The notes: generated by a model not told the origin, from the sequence alone. Numbered from the stretch's first letter, positions 17,218 through 26,346 are shown. The stretch is 64,000 bases of DNA from Kineosporia sp. NBRC 101731 (GCF_030269305.1 NZ_BSTC01000014.1:1-64000); one strand, 5' to 3'. Program-made: numbers and translations.

Positions 17218-18246
17218 TCAGTCCTCCTCGCCGCCGCCCTCGTCCTCACTGTCGCCCTCGAAGACCTCTTCCATGACCTCGTTGGCGACGTAACCGGCGG
17301 CCAGGCCCCCGGCCACACCCATCGCGACGCCGCCCAGGCCGCCGCCCATCCCGGAACCGCGGTGCTGGTCGTGGTGGCCGTACTGACCGTGGCCACCCCC
17401 GAACCCGGCGCCCTGCCCGTAGCCCGGGGACCCGTAGCCCCCGCCGAAACCGCCGTGGCCGGACATGCTCTGGCGGCCTTCGATCGCCTGGCGGATCCAG
17501 CCGTCGACCGTCTGCACCCAGTCCGTGGACCCGGCGTCGGCGTGCGAGACCGTGTAACGGCCGTAGCTGTCCTGGCCGCTGCGGAACATGCCGCCGCGCT
17601 TGTCCAGCTCCAGCACCACCTGCACGGCGTGCGGACCGGTGACGAAGGTCAGCTCGACCTCGTTGATCGCGTGCGCGTACTGCTGGGCCGGGAAGAACTC
17701 GATCTCCTGGTAGAACGGCAGCGTCTGCTGCGCGCCCATGATCTGCCCGTACTCCAGGTCGGCCGACTTGAACACGAAACCGAGCTTCAGGAAGGCATCC
17801 AGGATGCGCTCCTGAATGGGCAGCGCGTGCACCTGGACCGGGTCGAGGTCACCCTTGTCGACGGCGCGGGCGATGGCGACCTCGGTGCGCACACCCATCA
17901 CCATGCCGTGCAGCGACTGCCCGTAGACCGCCGTGATCGGGGTCTCCCAGGGCAGGACGATCTGGAAGGGCAGAGACAGGTTCTGGCCCTCGGCCAGGCG
18001 CATCGGGCCACTGACCGCCACCCGGTGGAACTCCCCGACCGCGTCACCGTCGCCGTGACCCGACTCGATCTCCATCCGCGTGATCAGGCCGAGGTTGATG
18101 TGCTCGATCTGCACGTCGGCGCTGCCGCCGACAAGGTTGACCTGCCCGGTCAGGGCGCCGCCGGGCTGGGCGCCCGGCTGGGACAGCACGGTGTCGACCT
18201 TCGGACCGCCGACCCCGAGAGCTCCCAACATTTTCTTGAAGACCAC
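17218..18246 (-). CDS. SpoOM (Spo0M)-family sporulation-control-like protein
   Basis: A 342-residue protein with an arrestin-like N-terminal two-thirds. It begins MVFKKMLGALGVGGPKVDTV and contains PGGALTGQVNLVGGSADVQI, LSLPFQIVLPWETPITAVYG and VDKGDLDPVQVHALPIQERI, all typical of Spo0M. The last ~90 residues are Gly/His/Gln-rich low complexity (GGFGGGYGSPGYG), then a GGGLGGVAMGVAGGLAAGYV hydrophobic patch and an acidic tail (EDEGGGEED). GTG start with GGAG 11 bases upstream. The role in actinomycetes is unclear; in Bacillus it modulates sporulation signalling. Confidence 0.9.
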   Translation of the reverse strand: MVFKKMLGALGVGGPKVDTVLSQPGAQPGGALTGQVNLVGGSADVQIEHINLGLITRMEIESGHGDGDAVGEFHRVAVSGPMRLAEGQNLSLPFQIVLPWETPITAVYGQSLHGMVMGVRTEVAIARAVDKGDLDPVQVHALPIQERILDAFLKLGFVFKSADLEYGQIMGAQQTLPFYQEIEFFPAQQYAHAINEVELTFVTGPHAVQVVLELDKRGGMFRSGQDSYGRYTVSHADAGSTDWVQTVDGWIRQAIEGRQSMSGHGGFGGGYGSPGYGQGAGFGGGHGQYGHHDQHRGSGMGGGLGGVAMGVAGGLAAGYVANEVMEEVFEGDSEDEGGGEED

Positions 18247-18364
18247 GTCATTGCTCCTGCGGTGAGAGGAGACGGTAGTAAATCATGATCGCCCTGGCTG
18301 CCAAGTGACACGATCTGCCATTCGCGCTCGCTCAATACTGGACCCACAGGGCATTTTCGCCCTC

Positions 18365-19423
18365 CTAAACGCCGTCCAGGACGGCACGGTGGGCCTCGGA
18401 CAAGGTGACGTCGAGGGCCCCCAGCGACTCCTCCAGCTGGGCGAGGGTGCGGGCACCGACCACCGGGATCATCGCGACCCGGCGGGCGGGCAGGGCGTCC
18501 AGCGCCGACACGTCGCTGCCCGCCGGCCGCTGCATCCGGCTGGTGGGCCCGGCCAGGTGCCACGCCAGGGCGATCTGACCCGCGGTGGCCCCCAGCTCGT
18601 GCGCGATCTCGTGCACCCGGCGCAGCCGCTCGAGACTTCCCGGGTGGTCGTAGGGCGGCCGCACCGACATCCACGGACGCACCAGCTGCCCCCGCTGATT
18701 GGGTGAGTAGGTCAGGACGGTCAGGTCGGGCTGATCGGCCGCGTAGTCGATCGCCTCGGTGTCCACCAGGGTCGTGGTCGGCAGCCCGGGCCGCGGCCAG
18801 TAGATCGAGTGCTCCTGCTGCCAGGCGCCGAAGGGTGCACCGCCGGTGCTACGACTGTGCTCGCGGGCGATCGCCAGCCGCCAGGTGGCCGTGTTCGACA
18901 ACCCCGGGATCGCGACCAGGCCCTCGTCGACGAGAGCGGAGAAGGTGTCCGCGATCTCGGTCGCACCGAGCCGGCGGTCGTCGACATGACCGTAGTAGAC
19001 GCCCACCCGCTCCAGACCCAGACGCTCCAGGCTGCCGGCCAGCTCCCGGCGCACCACCGCGGCGTCCAGCCCCTCGAAGTTGGTCGGCCCCTCCCCCGCG
19101 AGCGGACGGCCCGCCTCCCGCTTGCCCGCACCGCACTTGGTGGCGACGACCACCTCACCGGCCACCCCGCGGTCGGCCAGCCAGCTCCCGAGTAACCGCT
19201 CGCTGTCGCCCGCACGCGTCCCGAGACTCTCCTCGGTCCACGCGCCGTAATTGGCCGCGGTGTCGAAGAACCGGCCCCCGGCCTCGAAATAGCGGTCCAG
19301 CAGGGCGTACGAGTCGTCCTTGTCGACATCGACGCCGAGATTCATGATGCCGAAGCAGAGAGCGCTGACCTCAAGGGCCCGATCGCCGCTGCGCAGTGTC
19401 CTGGTTCTCATGACGGTGTTCAC
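18365..19423 (-). CDS. aldo/keto reductase
   Basis: A 352-residue AKR TIM-barrel protein. It has the N-terminal LEVSALCFGIMNLG, the catalytic region ALLDRYFEAGGRFFDTAANY (Asp and Tyr), Lys in VVVATKCGAG, His in YYGHVDD, and the NADPH-binding C-terminal PVVGARTLAQLEESLGALDV. GTG 19423 has AGGCGG before it; ATG 19411 is an alternative. It is divergent from a MocR-type regulator across about 65 bp that holds an inverted repeat, so co-regulation is likely. Some AKRs next to MocR regulators act on vitamin B6 vitamers, but nothing here proves that. Confidence 0.92.
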   Translation of the reverse strand: MNTVMRTRTLRSGDRALEVSALCFGIMNLGVDVDKDDSYALLDRYFEAGGRFFDTAANYGAWTEESLGTRAGDSERLLGSWLADRGVAGEVVVATKCGAGKREAGRPLAGEGPTNFEGLDAAVVRRELAGSLERLGLERVGVYYGHVDDRRLGATEIADTFSALVDEGLVAIPGLSNTATWRLAIAREHSRSTGGAPFGAWQQEHSIYWPRPGLPTTTLVDTEAIDYAADQPDLTVLTYSPNQRGQLVRPWMSVRPPYDHPGSLERLRRVHEIAHELGATAGQIALAWHLAGPTSRMQRPAGSDVSALDALPARRVAMIPVVGARTLAQLEESLGALDVTLSEAHRAVLDGV

Positions 19424-19443
19424 CCGCCTGACGCTAGGCCGGT

Positions 19444-19467
19444 ATTGGTCGGGAATCCCGAGCCAAT
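19444..19467. promoter_or_regulatory. inverted repeat in the AKR/MocR divergent promoter region
   Basis: ATTGGTCGGGA at 19444-19454 is matched by TCCCGAGCCAAT, overlapping at 19454-19467 (one unpaired base). The site lies between the two divergent starts. It is followed at 19476-19481 by TAGAAT, a good -10 element whose transcript would begin at or within about two bases of the MocR ATG at 19490. This makes a leaderless message likely. Confidence 0.5.
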
Positions 19468-19489
19468 CGCAGGCCTAGAATCCAGACCA

Positions 19490-20875
19490 ATGCTGATAGC
19501 CGTGGGTACCGCCGAACTCTCCCTGCCGACCGGAGGGGGCTCTCTGACCCGCCGGCTCACCACCACCCTGCGCGAGGCGGTGCAGACCGGCCGGCTGCCC
19601 GCCGGATCGCCCCTGCCACCCAGCCGGGCGCTCGCCGGGGAGATCGGCTGCTCGCGCTGGGTCGTGACCGAGGCCTACGGGCAGCTCGTCGCCGAGGGCT
19701 ACCTGATCGCCACCACCGGATCGGCCACCCGGGTGCGCGGTACCGCGACACCGGCCGTGATGTCGTCCGGGTACCAGCTCCCGCCGCCTCCCCGGCCCCG
19801 TTTCGACCTGGCTCCGGGACTGCCCGACCTGGCCTCCTTCCCCCGGTCGCGCTGGGCCGAGGCCTACCGGCGGGCCGTGCTCGACCTCCCGACCGATCTG
19901 CTGGCCGGTCGCGCCCTGGTCGCCACGACCGCCGCCCGCACCACCCTCACCGACTTCCTGCGCCGCACCCGGCAGGTACAGGAAGACCCCACCCAGCTGA
20001 GCCTCACCACCGGTTCCACCGCCGTGATGGGCTGGCTGACGGCCCTGCTCAGGCGCCTCGGCCACACCCGGATCGCCGTCGAGGACCCCTCCTGGCCCGG
20101 TCTGCGGGGCGTGGCCCGGCGCGGTGGACTGGAACCGGTCCCGGTCCGTGTCGACGAGCAGGGCCTCGTGGTCGGGGACCTGCGGGGCGTGCGACTGGTC
20201 CTCGTCACCCCGGCCCACCAGTTCCCCTCCGGTGTGGCCCTTTCGGCGGCCCGACGGCTGGAACTCATCGACTGGGCGCAGCGCGTCGACGGTCTGGTGA
20301 TCGAAGACGACTACGACGCCGACTTCCGCTACGACGCCAACCCGGTCGCCAGCCTCCAGGGCCTGGCCCCGGACCGGGTGATCCTGCTCGGGTCGCTGTC
20401 GAAGGCGCTGTCCCCCGCCATCGAACTGGGCTGGCTGATCATGCCGCAGCCCCTGATCATGGCTCTGCTCGGCCTGGATCTGGACCGGATCATCAGCCCG
20501 TCGCCCCTGACCGTCGAGGCGCTCGCCGTGATGATCGAACACGGCTGGTACGAACAGCACCTACGCACGCAGCGCCTGCGCTACCGGCGCCGCCGCGAGC
20601 AGCTCGTCACCGCCCTCGGCCGGCACCTTCCCGAGGCAGCGACGACCGGTCTGGCCGCCGGTCTGCACCTACCGCTGCGGCTCCCTCCCGGCACCGCCGC
20701 ACGCGACATTGTGCGCCGGGGCGCCCGCCTCGATCTGGGTCTGGTGAGCGCAGAGCGCTACCGCATCCGGCCCGGCGGTGATCCCTCTCTGGTACTGGGA
20801 TTCGGAAACCTTCGGGACAGCCGGGTGGACGAGGCCGCCCGGCGTCTGGCTCAGGCGGTCCGGGGTATGGACTGA
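19490..20875 (+). CDS. MocR-type PLP-dependent transcriptional regulator (GntR HTH + aminotransferase domain)
   Basis: A 461-residue protein. The N-terminal winged helix is GntR-like (TLREAVQTGRLPAGSPLPPS, then LAGEIGCSRWVVTEAYGQLV). The aminotransferase fold-type I domain has LVTPAHQFPSGVALSAARR, DDYDADFRYD and the Schiff-base Lys in LLGSLSKALSPAIELGW. The in-frame TTG at 19445 is less likely than ATG 19490, which sits 8 bases after a -10 element. Probably activates the divergent AKR and represses itself. Its 3' end overlaps the convergent reductase gene by 25 bp, with a 9-bp CTGACCAGG-type repeat in the overlap. Confidence 0.93.
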   Translation: MLIAVGTAELSLPTGGGSLTRRLTTTLREAVQTGRLPAGSPLPPSRALAGEIGCSRWVVTEAYGQLVAEGYLIATTGSATRVRGTATPAVMSSGYQLPPPPRPRFDLAPGLPDLASFPRSRWAEAYRRAVLDLPTDLLAGRALVATTAARTTLTDFLRRTRQVQEDPTQLSLTTGSTAVMGWLTALLRRLGHTRIAVEDPSWPGLRGVARRGGLEPVPVRVDEQGLVVGDLRGVRLVLVTPAHQFPSGVALSAARRLELIDWAQRVDGLVIEDDYDADFRYDANPVASLQGLAPDRVILLGSLSKALSPAIELGWLIMPQPLIMALLGLDLDRIISPSPLTVEALAVMIEHGWYEQHLRTQRLRYRRRREQLVTALGRHLPEAATTGLAAGLHLPLRLPPGTAARDIVRRGARLDLGLVSAERYRIRPGGDPSLVLGFGNLRDSRVDEAARRLAQAVRGMD

Positions 20876-22227
20876 CGAGGCTGACCAGGCTGACCAGGCC
20901 GGCCGGCCACCTCGGCCACCCTCTCGGTCAGGCAGGCCCGGAAATCCAGGTCGTCGCGCAGGTCCGGACCGAACACCTGGTCCAGTCCCAGCAGCGACTC
21001 CACCAGGTCGGCGGGACGGGCCACGGCCTCGCGCAGAGCCTGCGCGTGCGGGTCGTTCAGCGGCAGAACACCTTCCTCGCAAGCCTTCTCGACATAGACC
21101 ATCCAGGCCGCGACGCCGATCACCGCGCCCTGCGGCATCCGGCCCGCGGCGCGCGCATCGCGGATCGTCCCCAGCAGCCGGGGGCCGAGTTTCAGGCTCC
21201 CGTCCATCGCGACCTGCGTGGTCAGATGCGGCAGCGCGGGATTGGTGAACCGCTCCAGCACCGTGCGTCCGTAGTCGAGCACCTCCAGCCCGTCGGCCGC
21301 CAGGGTGGGGGCCACGTCCTGCTCGATCAGCCGCCACGCCGCCCGCGCCAGATCGTCGTCGGAGGCCGCCTGCGCGATCGTGCGGTAGCCCTTCAGGGCA
21401 CCGAGATAGGCCAACAGTGAATGGCTCCCGTTCAGCACCCGGAGTTTTCGGCGCTCATAGGGGGCGACGTCGGCCACCAGCTCGGCGCCGGCCTTCTCCC
21501 AGGCCGGGCGCCCGGCGGCGAAGTCGTCCTGGATCACCCACTGCCGGAACGGTTCCGCGACCACCAGCCCGGCATCCTGCGCGCCCAGCCGCTGCCCGGC
21601 CTCGGCCCGGTCGGCGTCCGTGGTCGCCGGAACGATCCGGTCGACCATCGAGCAGGGATAACGGACGTTGTGCTCCACCCAGTCGGCCAGGTCACCGGAA
21701 ACGTTCTCGCGCAACAGGTCACGCAGCACTTCACCGTTGCCGTTGAGATTGTCGCACGACAGTACGGTGAGCGGTCCGGCGTCTCGCTGCGAGCGCGCGC
21801 GCAGGCCTGCCGTCAACCGGTCGACGGCGCCGCCGGGACCGGTCCGATAACCCTTCTCGGTGATCGTCAGGGTCACCACGCGCACGGCCGGATCTGCGAG
21901 ACGGCCGATCAGTCGTTCAGTTTCGGTGTGCCCGTCGACGACGTCGCGAATCTGGCCGATGACGTCGAGCCGCGTCCGGGCGGGCCCGCGCTCCAGCACC
22001 GAGTACAGGCCTTCCTGCGGGCGCAACTGATCCACCACGGTCGCCGACCGCTGGGTGGCGCCGCAGATACCCCACTCGCCCGCCCCGTCCACCATCTGGG
22101 TGTAGACGGCCTGGTGAGCGCGGTGGAAGGCACCGATCCCCAGGTGCACGATCCCTACCGGGGCCTGCGGCCCGAACGGACGCCGCGGTGTGCCCGCCGG
22201 GGCCGTTTCCGGCGAAAGTCGTTTCAC
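20851..22227 (-). CDS. uxuB: fructuronate/tagaturonate reductase (mannitol dehydrogenase family)
   Basis: A 458-residue polyol-dehydrogenase-family enzyme. The Rossmann motif is VGIVHLGIGAFHRAHQAVYT. It has TLTITEKGY, LSCDNLNGNG, and the catalytic Lys region RRKLRVLNGSHSLLAYLGAL. This family reduces fructuronate to mannonate (UxuB) or tagaturonate to altronate (UxaB). Sequence features look UxuB-like, yet the coupled neighbour is an altronate dehydratase, so either specificity is possible. GTG start overlapping the upstream stop (GTGA). Third gene of the lacI-uxaA-uxuB operon. Confidence 0.88.
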   Translation of the reverse strand: MKRLSPETAPAGTPRRPFGPQAPVGIVHLGIGAFHRAHQAVYTQMVDGAGEWGICGATQRSATVVDQLRPQEGLYSVLERGPARTRLDVIGQIRDVVDGHTETERLIGRLADPAVRVVTLTITEKGYRTGPGGAVDRLTAGLRARSQRDAGPLTVLSCDNLNGNGEVLRDLLRENVSGDLADWVEHNVRYPCSMVDRIVPATTDADRAEAGQRLGAQDAGLVVAEPFRQWVIQDDFAAGRPAWEKAGAELVADVAPYERRKLRVLNGSHSLLAYLGALKGYRTIAQAASDDDLARAAWRLIEQDVAPTLAADGLEVLDYGRTVLERFTNPALPHLTTQVAMDGSLKLGPRLLGTIRDARAAGRMPQGAVIGVAAWMVYVEKACEEGVLPLNDPHAQALREAVARPADLVESLLGLDQVFGPDLRDDLDFRACLTERVAEVAGRPGQPGQPRQSIPRTA

Positions 22228-23741
22228 AGCACCGCTCCGATCTGCCAGGGCACGATCTCGTCCTGGCCCGCCCCGAGTTCCTCGCTGCGGGTGGGTTCCC
22301 CGGAGGCCACCGCGATCATCCGGTCGTAGATGCGCCGTCCCACCTCGGCGACGTCGGTGCCCTTCTCCACGATGTCCGAGCAGTCGATGTCGATGTCGTC
22401 GGCCATGGTGCGGGCCAGGTGCGCGTTGGTGGCGAGCTTCAGCGTCGGGGCCGGGCGGCTGCCGAGCACCGAGCCCCGACCGGTGGTGAAGCACAGCACG
22501 TTCGCTCCCCCGGCGATCATGCCGGTGACCGAGACCGGGTCGTAGCCGGGGGTGTCCATGAACACCAGGCCCGGGCGCGGCACCTGCTCGCCGTACCCGA
22601 CGACGGCCGACAGCGGGCTGTGCCCGGCCTTGGCCACCGCGCCGAGCGACTTCTCCAGGATCGTGGTGATGCCCCCCGCCTTGTTGCCCGGCGAGGGGTT
22701 GCCGTCCAGCGTCGTGCCGAGCGAGGCGGTGTACTCACGCCACCACTCGATGCGCCCGCGCAGGTCGCCGGACACCTCCTGGGTCACCGCGCGGCGCATG
22801 AGCAGCATCTCCGCCCCGTAGATCTCGGGTGTCTCCCCGAGGATGCTCGTGCCGCCGGCGGCCACCAGCAGGTCGCTGGCCACGCCGAGCGCCGGGTTCG
22901 CGGTCAGCCCCGACCAGCCGTCCGAACCGCCGCACTGCAGGCCCAGCACCAGGTGCTCGACCCCGGCCTCGCGCCGTTCCGCGAGCGCCAGCGCGCCGGC
23001 CATCTCCCGCACCACACCGACACCCTGGGCGACCGCCGCCTGGGTGCCCCCGGCGTCCTGAATCGTGAAGGAGACCAGGGGAACTTCCGGGGAGAGGTCG
23101 AGATCGGCCAGCACGCCCGTCATCTCGTTGATCTCGCAGCCCAGGCCGACCACCACCAGCCCGCCGATGTTGGCGTGGCGCGCGTACCCGGTCAGGGTGC
23201 GGCGCAGGATGTCCCAGCCCGGACCGCTGTTCGCCATCCCGCAGCCGGTGCCGTGGGTCAGGGCGACCACCCCGTCCACCCGCCCGCCGGTCAGTTCACG
23301 CACGTCGTCGTCGGTGCGGCGGGCGATCGCCTTCGCCACCCCGGCCGAGCAGTTCACCGTGGTCAGCACCGCGATGCTGTTGCGGGTGCCGACCCGGCCG
23401 TCGGCCCGGTGATAGCCGGCGAAAGTACGGCGCAGCCCGGCCGGCAGATCCGGCAGCGTGCCCTGGCCGATCACACCCGCCCGGGCGGCGCCGCCGTCGA
23501 CGAAGACCAGGTTGCCGGTGTGCAGGTGCGAGCCGGCCGGCACGGCGCGTGTGGTCACGCCGATCACCTGGCCGTACTTGTGCACCTCGGCCCCGGAGGG
23601 CAGGTCGCGCAGGGTGGTCTTGTGGCCGGCCGGGATCGGCTCGAACGCGGCCAGGTCAGGGCCCAGCCGGTCGCCCGGCGCCACGTCCTGGCGCACGATC
23701 GCCACGTCGTCGTCGGGGGCCAGTCGCAGCAGGAGGCTCAT
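22224..23741 (-). CDS. uxaA: UxaA family hydrolase, altronate dehydratase
   Basis: A 505-residue single-chain enzyme. The N-terminal SAF domain (about residues 1-95) has VAPGDRLGPDLAAFEPIPAG and EVHKYGQVIGVTTRAVPAGS. The C-terminal catalytic part has GYHRADGRVGTRNSIAVLTT, THGTGCGMANSGPG, GLGCEINEM, GLQCGGSDGWSGLTANPALG and FTTGRGSVLGSRPAPTLKLA, with the cysteines expected for the iron site. It dehydrates D-altronate to 2-keto-3-deoxygluconate. ATG 23741 overlaps the LacI stop (ATGA). Confidence 0.94.
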   Translation of the reverse strand: MSLLLRLAPDDDVAIVRQDVAPGDRLGPDLAAFEPIPAGHKTTLRDLPSGAEVHKYGQVIGVTTRAVPAGSHLHTGNLVFVDGGAARAGVIGQGTLPDLPAGLRRTFAGYHRADGRVGTRNSIAVLTTVNCSAGVAKAIARRTDDDVRELTGGRVDGVVALTHGTGCGMANSGPGWDILRRTLTGYARHANIGGLVVVGLGCEINEMTGVLADLDLSPEVPLVSFTIQDAGGTQAAVAQGVGVVREMAGALALAERREAGVEHLVLGLQCGGSDGWSGLTANPALGVASDLLVAAGGTSILGETPEIYGAEMLLMRRAVTQEVSGDLRGRIEWWREYTASLGTTLDGNPSPGNKAGGITTILEKSLGAVAKAGHSPLSAVVGYGEQVPRPGLVFMDTPGYDPVSVTGMIAGGANVLCFTTGRGSVLGSRPAPTLKLATNAHLARTMADDIDIDCSDIVEKGTDVAEVGRRIYDRMIAVASGEPTRSEELGAGQDEIVPWQIGAVL

Positions 23742-24739
23742 GTCGGTGTCCCATCGTCGGGTCGGGGTGCCCCGGTCGAGCCACGCACCTGGAGGGTGGT
23801 CGGTACCCGTTGCTGACGGGCGCGCGGCGCCGGGTCGGCCAGCTGGGCCAGGAGCAGGTCGACGGCCGCCCGGCCGGCCTCGCCCAGCGGCATGCCCACG
23901 GTGGTGAGCGAGGGGCGGATCATGCCGGCCATCGGGATGTCGTCGAAACCGGTGACGCTGAGCCGGCCGGGCACCGGCACCGACCGCTCGGCCAGGGCCT
24001 GGCACAGGCCGATCGCGACCAGGTCGTTGTAGGCGATCACGGCGGTCACCGGCGCCGCCAGGACACCGTCGGCGCAGGCCTGACCGCCCTCGTAGGTGGG
24101 TGGGACCGGACCGAGTTCGTGCAGCTCGACGCTCTCCTGGAGGCAGCCCACGCGCACACCCCGCAGGCGCTGTGCCCCGGACCAGCTACCGGCCGGGCCG
24201 CCGATGAAACCGATGCTGCGGTGGCCGAGCCCGGCCAGGTGGGTGACCAGGCGGATGGCGCCGTCCACGTCGGCGAAGGTGACCGACGAGGCCTTGGGCA
24301 GCGCCCGGTTCACCAGCACGGTCGGAACCAGGCCGATCGCCTCGCGCAGCGCGCCCGGGCGCATCCGGGGCGAGCACAGCAGCATGCCGTCGACCTGCTT
24401 GGCCAGCTGACGCACCAGCTCCGGCTCGGCCGCGGCGTTCTCGTCGGTGTCGACGACGAACAGCTGGTAGTCGGACTCCAGGGCGCGGGCCTGGATGCCC
24501 TTGACCAGGCCGGGGAAGAACGGGTTGGCCAGGTCGGGCACCAGCAGGCCGAGATTGCCCGTGCGCCCGGTGATCAGACCGCGGGCGGCACGATTGGGCC
24601 GGTAGCCGAGCTGGTCGGCCAGGGCCAGCACCCGCCGGCGGGTGTTCTCGTCCACCTTGCCCGGAACGGTCAGGGCCCGGGAGACCGTCGACGCCGAGAC
24701 CCCGGCCGCCCTGGCCACGTCGCGGATCGTCACCGCCAT
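23738..24739 (-). CDS. LacI family transcriptional regulator of uronate genes
   Basis: A 333-residue LacI/GalR regulator. The HTH is TIRDVARAAGVSASTVSRAL followed by the hinge TRRRVLALADQLGYRPN. The periplasmic-binding-like domain has GLLVPDLANPFFPGLVKGIQ, FIGGPAGSWSGAQRLRGVR and SVTGFDDIPMAGMIRPSLTT. GGAGG lies 6 bases before ATG 24739. It heads the uxaA-uxuB operon and is divergent from uxaC, with a near-perfect LacI-type palindrome between them. A uronate or pathway intermediate is the likely inducer. Confidence 0.94.
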   Translation of the reverse strand: MAVTIRDVARAAGVSASTVSRALTVPGKVDENTRRRVLALADQLGYRPNRAARGLITGRTGNLGLLVPDLANPFFPGLVKGIQARALESDYQLFVVDTDENAAAEPELVRQLAKQVDGMLLCSPRMRPGALREAIGLVPTVLVNRALPKASSVTFADVDGAIRLVTHLAGLGHRSIGFIGGPAGSWSGAQRLRGVRVGCLQESVELHELGPVPPTYEGGQACADGVLAAPVTAVIAYNDLVAIGLCQALAERSVPVPGRLSVTGFDDIPMAGMIRPSLTTVGMPLGEAGRAAVDLLLAQLADPAPRARQQRVPTTLQVRGSTGAPRPDDGTPT

Positions 24740-24835
24740 CGGACACCTCCTGCTCGATCCGGCCCTGATCCGGCCTCGATCCGGCATGGATCCGGTATCG
24801 GTCCAGCCCCGATCATGCCTCAGCCCCGCTCAAGC

Positions 24836-24849
24836 TGCAATCGTTTGCA
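24836..24849. promoter_or_regulatory. LacI-type operator O1
   Basis: TGCAATCGTTTGCA is a palindrome centred on CG with one mismatched pair, as expected for LacI/GalR proteins. It lies about 90 bp upstream of the lacI start and about 75 bp upstream of uxaC. Confidence 0.75.
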
Positions 24850-24889
24850 CGACCGGCGGCAGATAACCGGCCGATTCCGGAAACAACTC

Positions 24890-24922
24890 TTGACATCGGT
24901 CTTTCAGATGCAATCGTTGGCG
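24890..24922 (+). promoter_or_regulatory. uxaC promoter with second LacI-type operator O2
   Basis: TTGACA at 24890-24895 is a consensus -35. The -10 position about 17 bp downstream falls in CAATCG. TGCAATCGTTGGCG at 24909-24922 repeats the first 10 bases of operator O1 and covers the -10. Transcription would start at or next to the ATG at 24924, so the uxaC message may be leaderless and blocked directly by the bound regulator. Confidence 0.6.
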
Positions 24923-24923
24923 G

Positions 24924-26327
24924 ATGGCGACGACGCTGACCCTGCATCCCGACCGTGCTCTCCCCGCCGACCCGACCGTCCGGGACCTGGCCCGCACCAT
25001 CTACGCGCAGACCGCGTCCCTGCCCCTGGTCGGCATGCACGGGCATGTCGAGGCGCAGGCCCTGGCCGACGACGCACCGTTCGGCGACCCGGCCTCCCTG
25101 CTGGTCACGCCCGACCACTACGTCACCCGCATGCTGTACTCGCAGGGGGTGGCGCCGCACCGGCTCGGCGTGGGTGGGCCGCCGGCCGCACCTCGTGACA
25201 TCTGGCGCACGTTCTGCGAGCACTGGCACCTGTTCCGCGGCACCCCGTCGCGGTACTGGCTGGAGCACGAGCTGGTCGAGGTCTTCGGCGTCACCACCGT
25301 GCCCTCGGCCCGGACCGCCGACACCCTGTACGACCAGATCTCGGCGGTGCTGGACGATCCCGCCTTCCGCCCCCGGGCGCTGCTCGACCGCTTCAACATC
25401 GAGCTGATCGCCACCACCGATCCCGCCACCTCCCCGCTGGAGCACCACACGAAGCTGGCCGCCGACGGCTTCGGCGAGCGTGTCGTCCCCACGTTCCGCC
25501 CCGATGCCGTCACCCACCCGGCCCGATCGTCCTGGGCGGCCGACGTGGCCGAGCTGGGCCGGGTCAGCGGGGTCGACACCGGTGACTACCCCGGCTACCT
25601 GGAAGCCCTGCGCCGGCGCCGGGCCGCGTTCGTCGAGGCGGGTGCCCTGGCCACCGACCACGGGCACCTCAGCGCCGACACCACCCCGCTGAGCGCGGAC
25701 GAGGCAGCGCGCATCTACCGGGACGCGCTGAAGGGACCGACCGCCGGGGCCGACGCCTTCTCCGGGCACATGCTGCACGTGATGGCCGGGATGTCGGCGC
25801 AGGACGGGCTGGTGATGCAGCTGCACCCGGGGGTGCTGCGCGACCACCACAGCGCCTCGGCCGCCGCGTACGGGCCCGACCGGGGCTGGGACATCCCGGT
25901 GGGCACCGAGTTCACCCGCTCGCTGCGCCCCCTGCTGGAAGATTTCGGCATGCACCCGGGGTTGCGGCTGATCCTCTTCACGGTCGACGAGACCAGTTAC
26001 AGCCGCGAGCTCGCCCCCCTGGCCGGCGTCTACCCGAGCGTCCGGCTGGGCGCCCCCTGGTGGTTCCTCGACAGCCCGCACGCCATGCGCCGTTTCCGCG
26101 AGGCCGCGACCGAGACCGCGGGGTTCTACAACACCTCCGGGTTCGTCGACGACACCCGCGCCTACGCCTCGATCCCGGCCCGGCACGACCTGTCCCGGCG
26201 GGTCGATGCCGGTTACCTGGCCACGCTGGTGGCCGAGCACCGGCTCTCGCAGGAGGAGGCCGCGCAGACCGCGGTCGATCTGGCCTACCACCTGCCGAAG
26301 CTCGCCTACGCCCGCCGGCCCGCCTGA
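24924..26327 (+). CDS. uxaC: glucuronate isomerase
   Basis: A 467-residue UxaC-family uronate isomerase converting glucuronate to fructuronate or galacturonate to tagaturonate. Metal/substrate motifs: MHGHVEAQALADD, FRGTPSRYWLEHEL, IATTDPATSPLEHH, FRPDAVTHP and MQLHPGVLRDHH, then LGAPWWFLDSPHAMRRFRE near the end. No ribosome site; a leaderless start is plausible. It is divergent from lacI and starts a plus-strand operon with the Gfo/Idh/MocA oxidoreductase and the esterase. Confidence 0.95.
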   Translation: MATTLTLHPDRALPADPTVRDLARTIYAQTASLPLVGMHGHVEAQALADDAPFGDPASLLVTPDHYVTRMLYSQGVAPHRLGVGGPPAAPRDIWRTFCEHWHLFRGTPSRYWLEHELVEVFGVTTVPSARTADTLYDQISAVLDDPAFRPRALLDRFNIELIATTDPATSPLEHHTKLAADGFGERVVPTFRPDAVTHPARSSWAADVAELGRVSGVDTGDYPGYLEALRRRRAAFVEAGALATDHGHLSADTTPLSADEAARIYRDALKGPTAGADAFSGHMLHVMAGMSAQDGLVMQLHPGVLRDHHSASAAAYGPDRGWDIPVGTEFTRSLRPLLEDFGMHPGLRLILFTVDETSYSRELAPLAGVYPSVRLGAPWWFLDSPHAMRRFREAATETAGFYNTSGFVDDTRAYASIPARHDLSRRVDAGYLATLVAEHRLSQEEAAQTAVDLAYHLPKLAYARRPA

Positions 26328-26346
26328 AACCACCGGAAGAAGCCCC

